From Candidatus Glomeribacter gigasporarum BEG34 (GTDB lineage: Bacteria; Pseudomonadota; Gammaproteobacteria; Burkholderiales; Burkholderiaceae), in the NCBI RefSeq assembly GCF_000227585.1, contig NZ_CAFB01000035.1:53154-89539 (forward strand): DNA of 36,386 bases, read 5' to 3'. Numbering within the stretch: the stretch's first letter is position 1; each line of letters begins with the position of its first letter. Positions 15,039 through 24,036 of the stretch are shown piece by piece. Both the position numbers and the translations under genes were made by a program. The notes beneath the pieces were generated by a model. That model was not told the DNA's origin, did no database searches, and saw only the letters and a program-made list of their open reading frames with translations.

Positions 15039-15469
15039 GCTGCGCCCGCCGACTGCCTCGCGCGGTCATCGATACCAATCTTGTTCTTTCTGCACTTGTA
15101 TTTGCGCAAGGCCGGCTGACTCCATTACGTCAGGCTTGGCAGTATGGTCGATGCCGTCCACTTGTATCAAAAGCTACCGTTGCAGAACTGATGCGCGTAT
15201 TTGCCTATCCAAAATTTAAACTGACTTCCGCTGAACAGCAAGAACTGCTTTCTGACTATCTGCCTTGGTGCACAACCGTGCACGTATCCGATGTACCGTT
15301 TGAAATGCCTTTATGTCGTGACCCTTTTGATCTGCCCTTTCTGCAGCTCGCAACGGCTGGCAAAGCCGACTATCTTGTAACGGGCGACGCAGACTTACTT
15401 TGCCTCTCTGATCAATTTGTGCCTCCCATCATCACGGCTGACGACTTCATGAAAATGCTCGACGGATGA
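15035..15469 (+). CDS. PIN-domain toxin (putative RNase)
   Basis: A 144-residue PIN-fold protein of the kind annotated as 'putative toxin-antitoxin system toxin component, PIN family'. The acidic metal-binding residues are present: Asp in AVIDTNLVLSAL (about residue 12), Glu in TVAELMRVF, Asp in CRDPFDLPFLQLA and Asp in LVTGDADLL. Such toxins are usually ribonucleases acting on tRNA or mRNA; the target is unknown. The reading frame is complete and the catalytic residues are kept, so the module looks functional. It overlaps its antitoxin by 4 bp. Confidence 0.88.
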   Translation: MSCARRLPRAVIDTNLVLSALVFAQGRLTPLRQAWQYGRCRPLVSKATVAELMRVFAYPKFKLTSAEQQELLSDYLPWCTTVHVSDVPFEMPLCRDPFDLPFLQLATAGKADYLVTGDADLLCLSDQFVPPIITADDFMKMLDG

Positions 15470-15603
15470 ATTTGTACGGCTGACAATCGCCGCGCGAACA
15501 GCGGCGCATTCAGCCAACGCACGCTGATCATCGATGCGCATGATAAACTGCGTCCCTTTAAATTCCGTATTCTTCCGTATTCTGGAAAAATTCTCAACTG
15601 CGC

Positions 15604-18345
15604 ATGATCGGACTTCTTCAAAAGATTTTTGGCAGCCGCAACCAGCGGCTGCTTAAGCGCTATCAAAAGACCGTTGCGGTGATCAATGCGCTTGAGCCAG
15701 AATTTCAAGCGCTGTCAGACGAAGCATTGCGCGCCAAAACAGAGGCGTTCCGGCAGCGCGCGTCCAATGGAGAAGCGCTTGACGCGCTATTGCCCGAAGC
15801 GTTTGCGGCCTGCCGGGAAGCCAGCCGGCGCGCGCTGAAAATGCGCCATTTCGATGTGCAACTGATTGGCGGCATGGCGCTGCACGAAGGCAAAATCGCC
15901 GAGATGCGCACCGGCGAAGGCAAAACGCTGGTCGCAACGCTCGCGGCTTATTTGAACGCGCTCTCCGGTCAGGGCGTGCATATCGTGACAGTGAACGATT
16001 ATCTTGCGCAGCGCGATGCCGAATGGATGGGGCGCCTGTATCAGTTTCTCGGTTTATCGGTCGGACTGAATCTGGCGCAGATGGACGCGCAGCGCAAACA
16101 GCAGGCGTTTGCGGCGGATATTGCCTACGGCACGAATAATGAGTTTGGCTTTGATTATCTGCGTGACAATATGGTGCATGAAACGGGCGCGCGCGTGGGG
16201 CGCGGGCTGCACTTTGCGATTGTCGATGAAGTTGATTCGATTCTGATCGATGAGGCGCGCACGCCGCTGATTATTTCCGGGCAGGCGGAAGATCATACTG
16301 ATCTGTATGTGAAGATGAACGCGCTGCCGCCGCTGCTCAAACGGCAAATCGGTGAAGAAAAGGCGGACGGCAGCGGCGTTGAAGTGCCGGGCGATTACAC
16401 CCTCGATGAAAAAGCGCGCCAGGTCTTTCTGACCGAGAGCGGCCATGAAAAAGCAGAAAAGCTGCTGGCCCAATGGGGCCTGCTCAATGCCGGAGAAAGC
16501 CTGTACGCAGCGCACAATATCACGCTGATGCATCATGTATACGCCGCGCTGCGCGCGCATACCCTCTTTTTCCGCGATCAGCACTATGTCGTGCAGAACG
16601 GCGAAGTCATGATTGTCGATGAATTCACCGGGCGGCTGATGATCGGACGCCGCTGGTCAGAGGGTCTGCATCAGGCGGTTGAGGCCAAGGAAAAAGTCCG
16701 CATCCAGCCGGAGAACCAGACGCTCGCGTCGATTACCTTCCAGAATTATTTTCGCATGTACTCAAAGCTGGCCGGGATGACCGGCACGGCGGATACGGAA
16801 GCGTATGAATTTCAGCAAACCTATGGACTGGAAACGGTCATTATCCCGACTCACCGGCCCAACCGGCGCATTGATCGGCAAGATCAAATCTACAAAAGCG
16901 CGAGCGAGCGCGACGCGGCCGTCATTCGGGATATCCGGGCGTGTTATGAACGCGGCCAGCCGGCGCTGGTCGGCACCACCTCGATTGAAAATTCAGAACA
17001 TCTCTCTGCACTGCTGAACGCCGAGCGGCTGCCGCATCAGGTGCTTAATGCCAAACAGCACGCGCGCGAGGCGGAGATCATCGCGCAGGCGGGATGCCCT
17101 GGAAAAATCACCATTGCAACCAATATGGCCGGTCGCGGCACGGATATTGTGCTGGGCGGCAATGTGGAAAAACAGGCGAGCCTGATTGAAAACGACGAAA
17201 GCCTGTCTGTGGAAGAGAAAACGCGCCGGATCGCGCAACTGCATTCGGAATGGCAAGCATTGCACGACCAGGTCGTTGCCGCCGGCGGTTTGCATATCGT
17301 CGGCACCGAGCGGCACGAATCTCGCCGAATCGACAATCAACTGCGCGGGCGCGCAGGCCGTCAGGGCGATCCAGGCTCTTCGCGCTTTTATCTGTCGCTC
17401 GAAGACCCGCTGCTGCGCATTTTTGCGGGCGAGCGCGTGCGCGCGATGATGGAGCGGCTCAAAATGCCGGACGGCGAGGCGATTGAGGCGGGCATCGTCA
17501 CGCGCTCGATTGAATCGGCGCAACGGCGCGTTGAAGCGCACAATTTTGATATGCGCAAACAGTTGCTCGAATATGATGATGTAGCGAATGACCAGCGCCG
17601 CGTCATTTATCAGCAACGTAACGAATTGCTTGAAGCGGGCGAAATTTCGGACACGATTGCCGCGATACGCGAAGATGTATTGAGCGAGCGGGTGCGCGCC
17701 TTTGTACCGCCTCAGAGCATTGAGGAAGAATGGAATCTGTCCGGTCTTGAGCAGGCGCTGCGCGATGACTGGCATCTGGAACTGAATCTTGCACAGCGGA
17801 TTCATGAGGCCGATCTGCATGGCGCCGAACGCATTGAACAGGCAGCGCTCAGCGCGGCGGAGCAGGCCTATCAGGCGAAAGTGGCGTTGCTTGGGCGCGA
17901 ACACTTTAACAGCTTCGAGCGTTCAGTGATGCTGCAAATACTGGATGCGCGCTGGCGCGAACATCTGGCGGCGCTTGATCATTTGCGTCAGGGCATTCAT
18001 CTGCGCGGCTATGCGCAAAAGAATCCCAAACAGGAATATAAACGCGAGGCTTTTAATCTGTTTGAACAATTGCTCTCCGAGATCAAATTTGAGGTCACAC
18101 GGCTATTGCTCACTGTCAAAATTCATACGCCAAACGATATCGATCAGTTTGAGCAACACGCCTCTGCGCCGGAAAATCTTCACTTCCAGCATGCGGCGCA
18201 GGACAGCGCCTTTGCCTTTGGCATCCGTGACCAGGAAGCGGTCGAATTCCCCAAGCCATCTGACAATGTCCCCAGAGTCAGCCGCAACGCGCCGTGCCCC
18301 TGCGGCAGCGGCAAAAAGTATAAGCACTGTCACGGCAAACTATAA
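15604..18345 (+). CDS. secA: Protein translocase ATPase SecA
   Basis: The motor that pushes preproteins through SecYEG at the inner membrane. The 913-residue length is normal. Motifs in order: Walker A MRTGEGKT (101-108), [47 protein letters not shown] near 208, [14 protein letters not shown] in the second helicase half, and [20 protein letters not shown]. The C-terminal zinc finger [13 protein letters not shown] binds SecB or ribosomes. ATG 15604 gives the usual beginning [15 protein letters not shown]. Ribosome binding site and promoter are weak, and the 134 bp upstream hold no gene I recognise. Confidence 0.98.
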   Translation: MIGLLQKIFGSRNQRLLKRYQKTVAVINALEPEFQALSDEALRAKTEAFRQRASNGEALDALLPEAFAACREASRRALKMRHFDVQLIGGMALHEGKIAEMRTGEGKTLVATLAAYLNALSGQGVHIVTVNDYLAQRDAEWMGRLYQFLGLSVGLNLAQMDAQRKQQAFAADIAYGTNNEFGFDYLRDNMVHETGARVGRGLHFAIVDEVDSILIDEARTPLIISGQAEDHTDLYVKMNALPPLLKRQIGEEKADGSGVEVPGDYTLDEKARQVFLTESGHEKAEKLLAQWGLLNAGESLYAAHNITLMHHVYAALRAHTLFFRDQHYVVQNGEVMIVDEFTGRLMIGRRWSEGLHQAVEAKEKVRIQPENQTLASITFQNYFRMYSKLAGMTGTADTEAYEFQQTYGLETVIIPTHRPNRRIDRQDQIYKSASERDAAVIRDIRACYERGQPALVGTTSIENSEHLSALLNAERLPHQVLNAKQHAREAEIIAQAGCPGKITIATNMAGRGTDIVLGGNVEKQASLIENDESLSVEEKTRRIAQLHSEWQALHDQVVAAGGLHIVGTERHESRRIDNQLRGRAGRQGDPGSSRFYLSLEDPLLRIFAGERVRAMMERLKMPDGEAIEAGIVTRSIESAQRRVEAHNFDMRKQLLEYDDVANDQRRVIYQQRNELLEAGEISDTIAAIREDVLSERVRAFVPPQSIEEEWNLSGLEQALRDDWHLELNLAQRIHEADLHGAERIEQAALSAAEQAYQAKVALLGREHFNSFERSVMLQILDARWREHLAALDHLRQGIHLRGYAQKNPKQEYKREAFNLFEQLLSEIKFEVTRLLLTVKIHTPNDIDQFEQHASAPENLHFQHAAQDSAFAFGIRDQEAVEFPKPSDNVPRVSRNAPCPCGSGKKYKHCHGKL

Positions 18346-18352
18346 CGCGTGC

Positions 18353-18574
18353 GTGAATTCAAGCGAGCGCGTTGGCAAAGTGAATCTGAGGGAGCTGGCG
18401 ACAAAGGAAGACCTGCGCGCGACAAAGGAAGAGTTGCGGTGGGAAATTGGCGGCCTGCGCAATGATATGGAGATCAAATTTGCAAAAGTCGATGGCGAAC
18501 TCAAACTCCTGAAGTGGATACTCGGCTTTATTGCCGCTGGCGTTGCCTCTCTGGTGCTTAAAGCCTTTTTCTGA
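18353..18574 (+). CDS. Small coiled-coil membrane-anchored protein
   Basis: A 73-residue frame directly after secA, read from GTG 18353. It holds a heptad-rich segment (LRELATKEDLRATKEELRWE, then EIKFAKVDGELKLLK) and one C-terminal transmembrane helix (WILGFIAAGVASLVLKAFF). The layout and the ATKEDLxxxKxEL pattern are those of small DUF1640-like proteins found beside phage or plasmid genes, usually longer at the N-terminus, so this may be a truncated survivor. No function is known. The start is uncertain; GTG 18380 is an alternative. Confidence 0.5.
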   Translation: MNSSERVGKVNLRELATKEDLRATKEELRWEIGGLRNDMEIKFAKVDGELKLLKWILGFIAAGVASLVLKAFF

Positions 18575-18585
18575 TACATGCTCAT

Positions 18586-18604
18586 TGCCCTTGAAAACAG
18601 GGCA
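18586..18604. terminator. Small hairpin between converging genes
   Basis: TGCCCT (18586-18591) pairs with AGGGCA (18599-18604) around a 7-base loop, directly past the amidase stop on the minus strand and 11 bases past the coiled-coil gene on the plus strand. The stem is only 6 bp and no U-tract follows on either strand, so it is a weak candidate. Confidence 0.35.
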
Positions 18605-19405
18605 TCAGGATGTAATATTCAGCTCCGGCCTTTGCGCGTTCCGATATTTCTCCAGCAAGGCATCCAGAATCGCAGCCGTTTCGATATCCAGCGCGCCATC
18701 GTAGCGCGCGGGCCGGAAATGTATCTGGAACGCGGCGACGACCTTTTGCATCGCTTCATTGAAGCGGCCATCCTGCGCGGCTTCATAACCATAAGCGGCC
18801 AGTTTGCCCTGTAGCGCGCGAATATCGTCAGAATAGGGGAAATGGCGCGTATAAAACGCGACCGTGTCTTCATCCGGCCATGCGCCCACGCCAAACTCCC
18901 GGTATAAACGTTCCCATGAAAACAAAGGGCCGGGATCAATTTTGCGCTGCGGCGCAATATCCGAATGACCCACAACCCTATGCGGCGCGATCTGATATCG
19001 GGCGGCGATCTCCCGCGCAAGCGCGCCTACCGCCTGAAACTGTGCTTCTGGATAAGGAATCCACCGCCGCGCCATTAAAGGCAGACCTTGATCTTCGTGC
19101 GCAAAACCCAGGTTGGCCATTTCTATCCCGACCGAACTGGCGTTGAGCAGCCGCGCGCCCTGCCAGAAACTCACGCCGGCGTGATAGGCGCATCCATGCT
19201 CCGGAACCAGTTGGTAGACGGGAAAGGGCTGACTCATTTCCGCTGCCTGTTCAGGAATCAAATAGTGCGCACTCACGCCATGCGCTTTCTTTGTGAGCAG
19301 CTCCAGCGCTCTTTCAAAAGAATTTTCAGTGTAATGCAAGACAAGTATCTGAACGCGAGCGTCCTGATTTTCTGACACAAATGATGAATCAATACGATAA
19401 GACAT
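18605..19405 (-). CDS. N-acetylmuramoyl-L-alanine amidase (AmiD/AmpD type) with peptidoglycan-binding domain
   Basis: Zinc amidase that cleaves the bond between MurNAc and the stem peptide. The 266-residue product begins with an amidase_2 domain: VQILVLHYT has the first zinc His, GVSAHYLIPEQ and SVGIEMANLG follow, and the C-terminal zinc block is RVVGHSDIAPQRKIDPGPLF. A PG_binding_1 domain ends the protein (DDIRALQGKLAAYGYEAAQD, then AVAAFQIHFR-like helices). ATG 19405 (MSYRIDSSF) is preferred over an upstream start at 19528, which overlaps the divergent NUDIX gene. No signal peptide or lipobox is seen, so it may act in the cytoplasm on recycled muropeptides, as AmpD does. Confidence 0.9.
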   Translation of the reverse strand: MSYRIDSSFVSENQDARVQILVLHYTENSFERALELLTKKAHGVSAHYLIPEQAAEMSQPFPVYQLVPEHGCAYHAGVSFWQGARLLNASSVGIEMANLGFAHEDQGLPLMARRWIPYPEAQFQAVGALAREIAARYQIAPHRVVGHSDIAPQRKIDPGPLFSWERLYREFGVGAWPDEDTVAFYTRHFPYSDDIRALQGKLAAYGYEAAQDGRFNEAMQKVVAAFQIHFRPARYDGALDIETAAILDALLEKYRNAQRPELNITS

Positions 19406-19484
19406 GGTTTCTTGGAACCTGTTGAATGCGTTGTGAATGCTACACTCGATGGTGCAAAAACTGAGTGATCTAGCGCGATTCTTG

Positions 19485-20018
19485 ATGAAATTCTGTTCCG
19501 CCTGCGGCCATGCCGTCATCCTGCGCATCCCTGCCGGAGATCAGCGGGCGCGGTTTGTCTGTACGCACTGCCACGCGATTCACTATCAAAATCCCCGCAA
19601 TGTGGTCGGTGCCCTGCCTGTCTGGGGCGATCAAGTATTGCTATGCCGGCGCGCGATTGAACCGCGCTACGGTTTCTGGACGCTGCCGGCGGGTTTTATG
19701 GAATTAGGCGAAACCACTGCGCAGGCAGCGCGGCGCGAAACGCTCGAAGAAGCGGGCGCGCGGGTTGAGCTTTTGCCGCTGTTCTCTTTGTTGAATGTGG
19801 TGCGCGCGCATCAGGTGCATTTATTTTATCGCGCACGGCTTATTGATCTGGATGTGCGCGCTGGCGATGAAAGTCTTGAAGTCCGATTATTTAAAGAAGC
19901 GCAGATTCCCTGGGAGCAAATCGCTTTCCGAACCGTCGACCAAACGCTGCGCTTCTTTTTTGCAGACCGCCAGGATGGCCGCTTTGGTTTGCATACGGCG
20001 GATATTGAATCTGGATAG
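19485..20018 (+). CDS. NUDIX hydrolase with N-terminal zinc ribbon
   Basis: A 177-residue nucleotide-diphosphate hydrolase. The N-terminus is a four-cysteine ribbon (CSACG and CTHC), followed by QNPRNVVGALPVW and a full Nudix box: GFMELGETTAQAARRETLEE followed by AG, matching G-x5-E-x7-REUxEExGU. The layout is that of the small zinc-ribbon NUDIX proteins related to NudC; the substrate is not predictable. ATG 19485 is chosen because MKFCSACG is the family start; ATG 19437 upstream has no support. It diverges from the amidase, leaving 79 bp for promoters. Confidence 0.9.
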   Translation: MKFCSACGHAVILRIPAGDQRARFVCTHCHAIHYQNPRNVVGALPVWGDQVLLCRRAIEPRYGFWTLPAGFMELGETTAQAARRETLEEAGARVELLPLFSLLNVVRAHQVHLFYRARLIDLDVRAGDESLEVRLFKEAQIPWEQIAFRTVDQTLRFFFADRQDGRFGLHTADIESG

Positions 20019-20307
20019 CTAGAATGGAAAAAGCGCATAGAGAGGGAACTCTATACGCTATAACATTAAGATATTCTTCTACGCTCAATCCACGATCAGC
20101 ATAATCAATTTTCACCGCATTCTTATGGAATGGAATACCTTCATATTTTTTATCTGAATCATTATTTACTGTTTCCAAAGCTGATCGATCACTATTTTCT
20201 GCTTCATTTTTCGGTTTTACAGGCTCTGCTCTTACAACAGAATGGAGCGTTTTATTTATCTCTGAGATAATTTGAGATATTTGCATGTTAGAAACTGGAA
20301 AAAACAT
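19891..20307 (-). CDS. Hypothetical protein, possibly truncated; 3' part overlaps NUDIX gene
   Basis: A 138-codon open frame. Its first ~90 codons (down to about 20030) lie in AT-rich DNA, begin MFFPVSNMQISQIISEINKT and look like real coding sequence, with many Asn, Lys and Glu. The remaining third is antisense to the NUDIX gene and is Arg/Ala-rich, as expected of a shadow frame. AGG lies six bases upstream of the ATG. I read it as either a small gene of foreign origin or a broken gene whose original 3' end was lost. No family was recognised. Confidence 0.35.
   Translation of the reverse strand: MFFPVSNMQISQIISEINKTLHSVVRAEPVKPKNEAENSDRSALETVNNDSDKKYEGIPFHKNAVKIDYADRGLSVEEYLNVIAYRVPSLCAFSILAIQIQYPPYANQSGHPGGLQKRSAAFGRRFGKRFAPRESALL
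20032..20059. terminator. Hairpin after the NUDIX gene
   Basis: AGCGCATAGAG (20032-20042) pairs with CTCTATACGCT (20049-20059) with one mismatch around the loop AGGGAA, 13 bp past the NUDIX stop. It lacks a following U-run. The edge sequence AGCGCAT and TATAGCG on the other side recalls the palindromic repeat ends, so it may be a very short relic of that family. Confidence 0.45.
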
Positions 20308-20469
20308 AAAAAAACCTATGAATCAAATAAGATTAAAAAATACTTTACGCTGCATGCGTAAGTCCGTATTTGATCATTCATTGATTCGCCAGGAACATTC
20401 AAATAAACGCCATTGACACTGCGAACAAGGATTCAAAATAATATCTTTCCGGTAGAATGCGGAACTCCG

Positions 20470-21621
20470 TTATTCGTTCCCCGACGCTTGCCCGCGCAGC
20501 GCGCGCGGGCCGAAGCCCGCAATCAGCGCCGCGCAAATGGCCACCAGAGACAAGCCGACCGGCAAGGTGGCGATATGTGCAATCACGCCAATCAGCACGG
20601 GCCCCAACAAAAATCCAACATAGCCCATACCAGCCACGCGCGCGATGCTTTCAGCGGCATGCGCGCCCTGGACGCGCGCGGCTGCGGCAAACATCACGGG
20701 CACGAGATTGGCCAGGCCCAGCCCGGTCAGCATAAACCCCGCCAATGCGGCCCAGGGTGTTTGCCAGACCAGGGCGATGCTCATCCCGATGCACGCGAGC
20801 ACGCCACTGAGCTGCACGCATTTCTGATTGCCGAGGCGCGCGCGAATGGGATCCCCAAAGAAACGTCCGAGTGCCATTCCGGCGGAGAAGACCGCATAGG
20901 CCGCCCCGGCCACTCCATATTGGGTATGCAATGAGTCGCGCATATACACTGTGGTCCAGTCATACAGCGCGCCCTCGGCAATAAAAGCGACGCATGCAAG
21001 ACTGCCGAGCAGCCATAGCCCTCGCCATGAGCCGCGCGGCTGAGCGGCCGCGCGAGTATCGGCGGGCGGCAACAGCGCGGGCCGGGCGATCAGCGCAACG
21101 ATCGCGCCAATCGCAGACACAAGCAGCAGATGGCGCAAGGGCGTCATTCCAGCGCTCAGCGCGAGACCGCCGAGCGCTGCGCCCGTTGCGCCGCCGATGC
21201 TGAAAACGCCGTGCATCATGGACATGATCGGCCTGCGGAGCGCGATTTCGACCGAGGCTGCTTCTGCATTCACGGCAACGTCCATCACTCCGGTGCTGAT
21301 GCCGAACAGCACGAGCAGCGGCAGCAATAAAGCAAACCAGGGAATCCATACAAGCAGCGCAAGACAGGCGCACACGAACAACCCGCCCGCGGTACACGCC
21401 GTGCGCCCCCCAGCGCGCGCAACCCAGACGCCGATATGCGTGATGATGCTTATAGGGCCGGCGGCCACCATGAATAACGCAACAGCTAACATGATGTCGC
21501 TCAACGCGAACTTTTCTTTAATCGTGGGCACATGCAGCCCCCAGGAGGCATAGAGCGCGCCGCTGATAAAAAAAAGCGCCATCGTGCCCAAGCGGGCGCG
21601 TAGAAGCGTGTTGGTCTGCAT
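20470..21621 (-). CDS. Major facilitator superfamily transporter (YbjJ/fucose-permease-like)
   Basis: A 383-residue inner-membrane transporter with 12 predicted helices. The start LGTMALFFISGALYASWGLH, then HVPTIKEKFALSD, resembles the YbjJ group of MFS proteins. Other conserved blocks are LVLFGISTGVMDVAVNAEA, MSMMHGVFSIGGATGAALGG and LLGPVLIGVIA. The substrate is unknown. Three consecutive ATGs occur; 21621 has the best spacing (7) from GGAGA. The longer frame to 21645 starts inside a palindromic repeat and is rejected. Confidence 0.88.
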   Translation of the reverse strand: MQTNTLLRARLGTMALFFISGALYASWGLHVPTIKEKFALSDIMLAVALFMVAAGPISIITHIGVWVARAGGRTACTAGGLFVCACLALLVWIPWFALLLPLLVLFGISTGVMDVAVNAEAASVEIALRRPIMSMMHGVFSIGGATGAALGGLALSAGMTPLRHLLLVSAIGAIVALIARPALLPPADTRAAAQPRGSWRGLWLLGSLACVAFIAEGALYDWTTVYMRDSLHTQYGVAGAAYAVFSAGMALGRFFGDPIRARLGNQKCVQLSGVLACIGMSIALVWQTPWAALAGFMLTGLGLANLVPVMFAAAARVQGAHAAESIARVAGMGYVGFLLGPVLIGVIAHIATLPVGLSLVAICAALIAGFGPRALRGQASGNE

Positions 21622-21637
21622 CATCATTCTCCAGAAT

Positions 21638-21712
21638 GAGCGCATTTTTCAGCAGACTGCACGGCGCAGCGATGCGCTCGCGAAAGTAGCAATCTCGCTG
21701 AAAAATGCTCTA
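21638..21712. repeat. Type 1 palindromic element, copy D (short), upstream of the MFS gene
   Basis: The left end GAGCGCATTTTTCAG and right end CTGAAAAATGCTCTA enclose about 45 bp related to copy E at 35058 (CTGCACGGCGCAGCGATGCGCTCGC-like interior). It lies a few bases before the ribosome binding site of the MFS gene, so it forms that gene's 5' leader or separates it from its promoter. Confidence 0.88.
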
Positions 21713-21998
21713 GCGCTTGCCTGATACAAGCATTAAAGAATAAACCTTATTACTTTTAAGATAATTCTTTATAAAGAGACATTGAATTAATGTAAAAAAT
21801 CTTCAGAATAGTCGGGGATTACTGTTTGTATAAAAATTCTGATTAGGCCATCAGTCATCGAATTGGTAAAAATTTGTTTCATTCAATTCAAGAAACAGGA
21901 AGACCCTTGTATTATTTAGAAATTCAGAGCCTTTGCCAGCGGCTTGCGCTGGATAAAAGGCGCGTCGTTTGAATATTGATTTTTCCAAAGGAACCGAA
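21713..21998. other. AT-rich intergenic region upstream of the H-NS gene
   Basis: About 285 bp, much richer in A/T than the rest of the window, with no coding frame I trust. It probably holds the promoters of the MFS gene and of the H-NS gene. Such a region is a natural binding target for H-NS itself. Confidence 0.6.
21887..21915 (+). promoter_or_regulatory. Candidate promoter of the H-NS gene
   Basis: TTCAAG (21887-21892) and TATTAT (21910-21915) are separated by 17 bp, about 85 bp before the H-NS start. The -35 is a poor match and the -10 a good one. The call rests only on these hexamers. Confidence 0.3.
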
Positions 21999-22298
21999 AT
22001 GTCCTCATATCAAGAATTAATCTCTCAACGCGAGAAACTGGATCAGCAGATCGAGACAGCCAAGGCAGCGGAGTTTGACGCGGTTGTAAACGATATTAAA
22101 AGAAAAATGCAGATCTATGGAATTACATGCGCCGATCTTGGCATTCAGCTTGGCAAAAGCAATAAGTTACGTCCTCGCGTGCGCGTTGAACCCAAATATT
22201 ACAATCCGGCGAATCCGGAAGAAAAATGGTCGGGCCGCGGAAAAGAGCCCAAATGGATTGCTGGCAGGAACCGCACGCCCTTCCTTATTCGGAAGTAA
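21999..22298 (+). CDS. H-NS family nucleoid protein
   Basis: A 99-residue histone-like protein that binds AT-rich DNA, bridges strands and silences foreign genes. The N-terminal coiled coil (YQELISQREKLDQQIETAKA) gives oligomers. The C-terminal domain contains YYNPANPEEKWSGRGKEPKW, matching the betaproteobacterial form of the DNA-binding motif (W-S-G-R-G-x-x-P-x-W). ATG 21999 has AAAGGA six bases upstream, and the earlier in-frame ATG at 21969 is rejected. The gene end overlaps the converging protease gene by 14 bp. Confidence 0.92.
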   Translation: MSSYQELISQREKLDQQIETAKAAEFDAVVNDIKRKMQIYGITCADLGIQLGKSNKLRPRVRVEPKYYNPANPEEKWSGRGKEPKWIAGRNRTPFLIRK

Positions 22299-23829
22299 AC
22301 GGCTCTGAACGCGGGGCCGATTGGCCCGACCGGGCAGTTGCAGAAGCGCGTTCAAGTAGGGATTTGGAAGTCTGGACCGGCTCGCCCTTCAAATAATGCA
22401 AGGCTTGCTGGACCATAAAATCGTCCTCGCTGCCGAATAGGGGCGGCGTACGCTGCCGGTCTTTTTCGCGCTGCTCAGGCGTTTTCTTCGCATTCTGCTC
22501 CTCAAGCAGCCGGATTTGCTCCAGGCGCCTTTGTTCGCGCGCTTCTTTTTCTTCACCTGGCTCCTGTGTATTCGCGAGATGATTTGAATAATCCGCTTCG
22601 CGCGTAATATACACCTCGTCCGGATCTCCATCCGGATATTGATCGACCGGCAGATCGGGGTGTATCCCTTTATTCTGGATCGAGCGTCCGCTGGGCGTGT
22701 AGTAATACGCTACCGTCAAACGCAGACCGGTATCGGCGGTCAGAGGACGGACTGTTTGCACCGAGCCTTTGCCAAAGGTGGTTTTACCCATGATCTGCGC
22801 CCGCTGATGATCCTGCAAAGCGCCCGCGACAATTTCGGAAGCGGAGGCGGAATAGGCATTTGTCAATACCACCAATGGCACGGTTTTGAAAACCGGCGAC
22901 AGATTCCTGAGCGGGTCCGCGCTCAACGACGGTAAGCGATAGTCCGCCAGGGCGCTGCGATACATTTTTCTTGCCCCCGGTTCCTGGCCGTTGGTTGACA
23001 CAATCAGCGCATCGCGCGGCACAAATGCGGCGGTCACGCCCACCGCGCCTTGCAATAAACCGCCGCCGTTGCTGCGCAAATCAAGAATCAGCCCTTTCAA
23101 ATGAGGCGTGCGCCGCGCAATTTCATTTAATTTCTCTGCGAGAGAGGCAACGGTATCTTCCTGAAAACTGGTAATGCGCACCCATGCATAAGCGGGCTGA
23201 ATCAGCTTGGTTTTCACGCTCTGCACATGTACCTCAGCGCGCGTAAGCGTCAGTGAAAAGGTACGATTGGCGGCTTTCCTGAAAATGGTCAGCCTAACCT
23301 TCGTCCCGGCTTTGCCGCGCATCTTCTGGACGGCCCGATTCAACGTCATATTGCGCACGGCCTTGTCGTCGATGCGCATAATCAGATCGCCGGGCTGAAT
23401 ACCGGCGCGAAACGCGGGCGTATCTTCGATCGGCGCAATCACTTTGACCCAGCCGTCTTCCTGGGAAATCTCAATGCCCAGTCCGGCAAAGCGGCCGGAG
23501 GTCTGTTCCTGCAATTCCTGATATTCCTTGGAATCGAGATAGGAAGAATGCGGGTCAAGACTCGATACCATCCCTTTAACGGCTGCGGTCAACAATTGCT
23601 TGTCATCCACAGGTTGCACATAACTCTGCTTAACCTGCCCGAACACTTCCGCGAGCAAGCGCAATTCCTCAAGCGGCAACGGCCCTGGCTGGCGAAGCTG
23701 GGTGGATTTCTGGGCAGCGCGATCAGCCGGGCCTTGCGCATTGGTTTGGGTGGCAAACTGTACCCCTGCCAATATGCCGGCCGCCAGACCGATGGCAATC
23801 AGACCCGTATTTTTAAAATATTTGAGCAT
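22285..23829 (-). CDS. ctpA: Carboxy-terminal processing protease CtpA (S41 family)
   Basis: Periplasmic serine protease that trims or degrades proteins from their C-termini. The 514-residue product has an N-terminal signal/anchor (LIAIGLAAGILAGVQFATQ), the SSLDPHSSYL block, a PDZ domain (GIQPGDLIMRIDD) and the S41 core. Catalytic Ser is in TNAYSASASEIVAGALQD and Lys in TFGKGSVQT. The C-terminal ~110 residues are charged (EEKEAREQRRLEQIRLLEEQ). In Burkholderia the gene follows gpmA, and here gpmA is directly upstream on the same strand. A type 2 repeat lies between them, so ctpA may rely on readthrough or its own promoter. Confidence 0.93.
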   Translation of the reverse strand: MLKYFKNTGLIAIGLAAGILAGVQFATQTNAQGPADRAAQKSTQLRQPGPLPLEELRLLAEVFGQVKQSYVQPVDDKQLLTAAVKGMVSSLDPHSSYLDSKEYQELQEQTSGRFAGLGIEISQEDGWVKVIAPIEDTPAFRAGIQPGDLIMRIDDKAVRNMTLNRAVQKMRGKAGTKVRLTIFRKAANRTFSLTLTRAEVHVQSVKTKLIQPAYAWVRITSFQEDTVASLAEKLNEIARRTPHLKGLILDLRSNGGGLLQGAVGVTAAFVPRDALIVSTNGQEPGARKMYRSALADYRLPSLSADPLRNLSPVFKTVPLVVLTNAYSASASEIVAGALQDHQRAQIMGKTTFGKGSVQTVRPLTADTGLRLTVAYYYTPSGRSIQNKGIHPDLPVDQYPDGDPDEVYITREADYSNHLANTQEPGEEKEAREQRRLEQIRLLEEQNAKKTPEQREKDRQRTPPLFGSEDDFMVQQALHYLKGEPVQTSKSLLERASATARSGQSAPRSEPFTSE

Positions 23830-23914
23830 GAAACAAGCTATTCAGATTCTTTTGCTTCAAGGAGCAGCCGCTTGGCTAGACACGGAATTGTAACTGCTTT
23901 GGCAGAAGAGGAAC

Positions 23915-24014
23915 GGAGTTTCGCACAGCCACGCTGGCGGCGTTGCGCCTCCTTGCCGTACTACTTGTACTGTCTGCGTCGGCGCGCCTTGCCAGCGCGG
24001 CTGTGCGAAACTCC
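23915..24014. repeat. Type 2 palindromic hairpin repeat, copy 3 (after gpmA)
   Basis: The arms GGAGTTTCGCACAGCC (23915-23930) and its exact complement (23999-24014) surround the conserved core, with inner stems GCGCC/GGCGC and GTAC/GTAC. It lies 22 bases past the gpmA stop on the minus strand and about 85 bp before the ctpA start. Confidence 0.9.
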
Positions 24015-24036
24015 TGAGGAATATGGGAAATACGGA

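Noticed and set aside
15475-15606. Short plus-strand frame just before secA ([19 protein letters not shown])
   Set aside because: It looks faintly protein-like but has no start codon or recognisable family and is only about 40 codons, so it was left as upstream sequence of secA.
16993-17904. 303-codon minus-strand frame inside secA
   Set aside because: It is a shadow of a well-conserved gene and no motif or ribosome binding site supports it.
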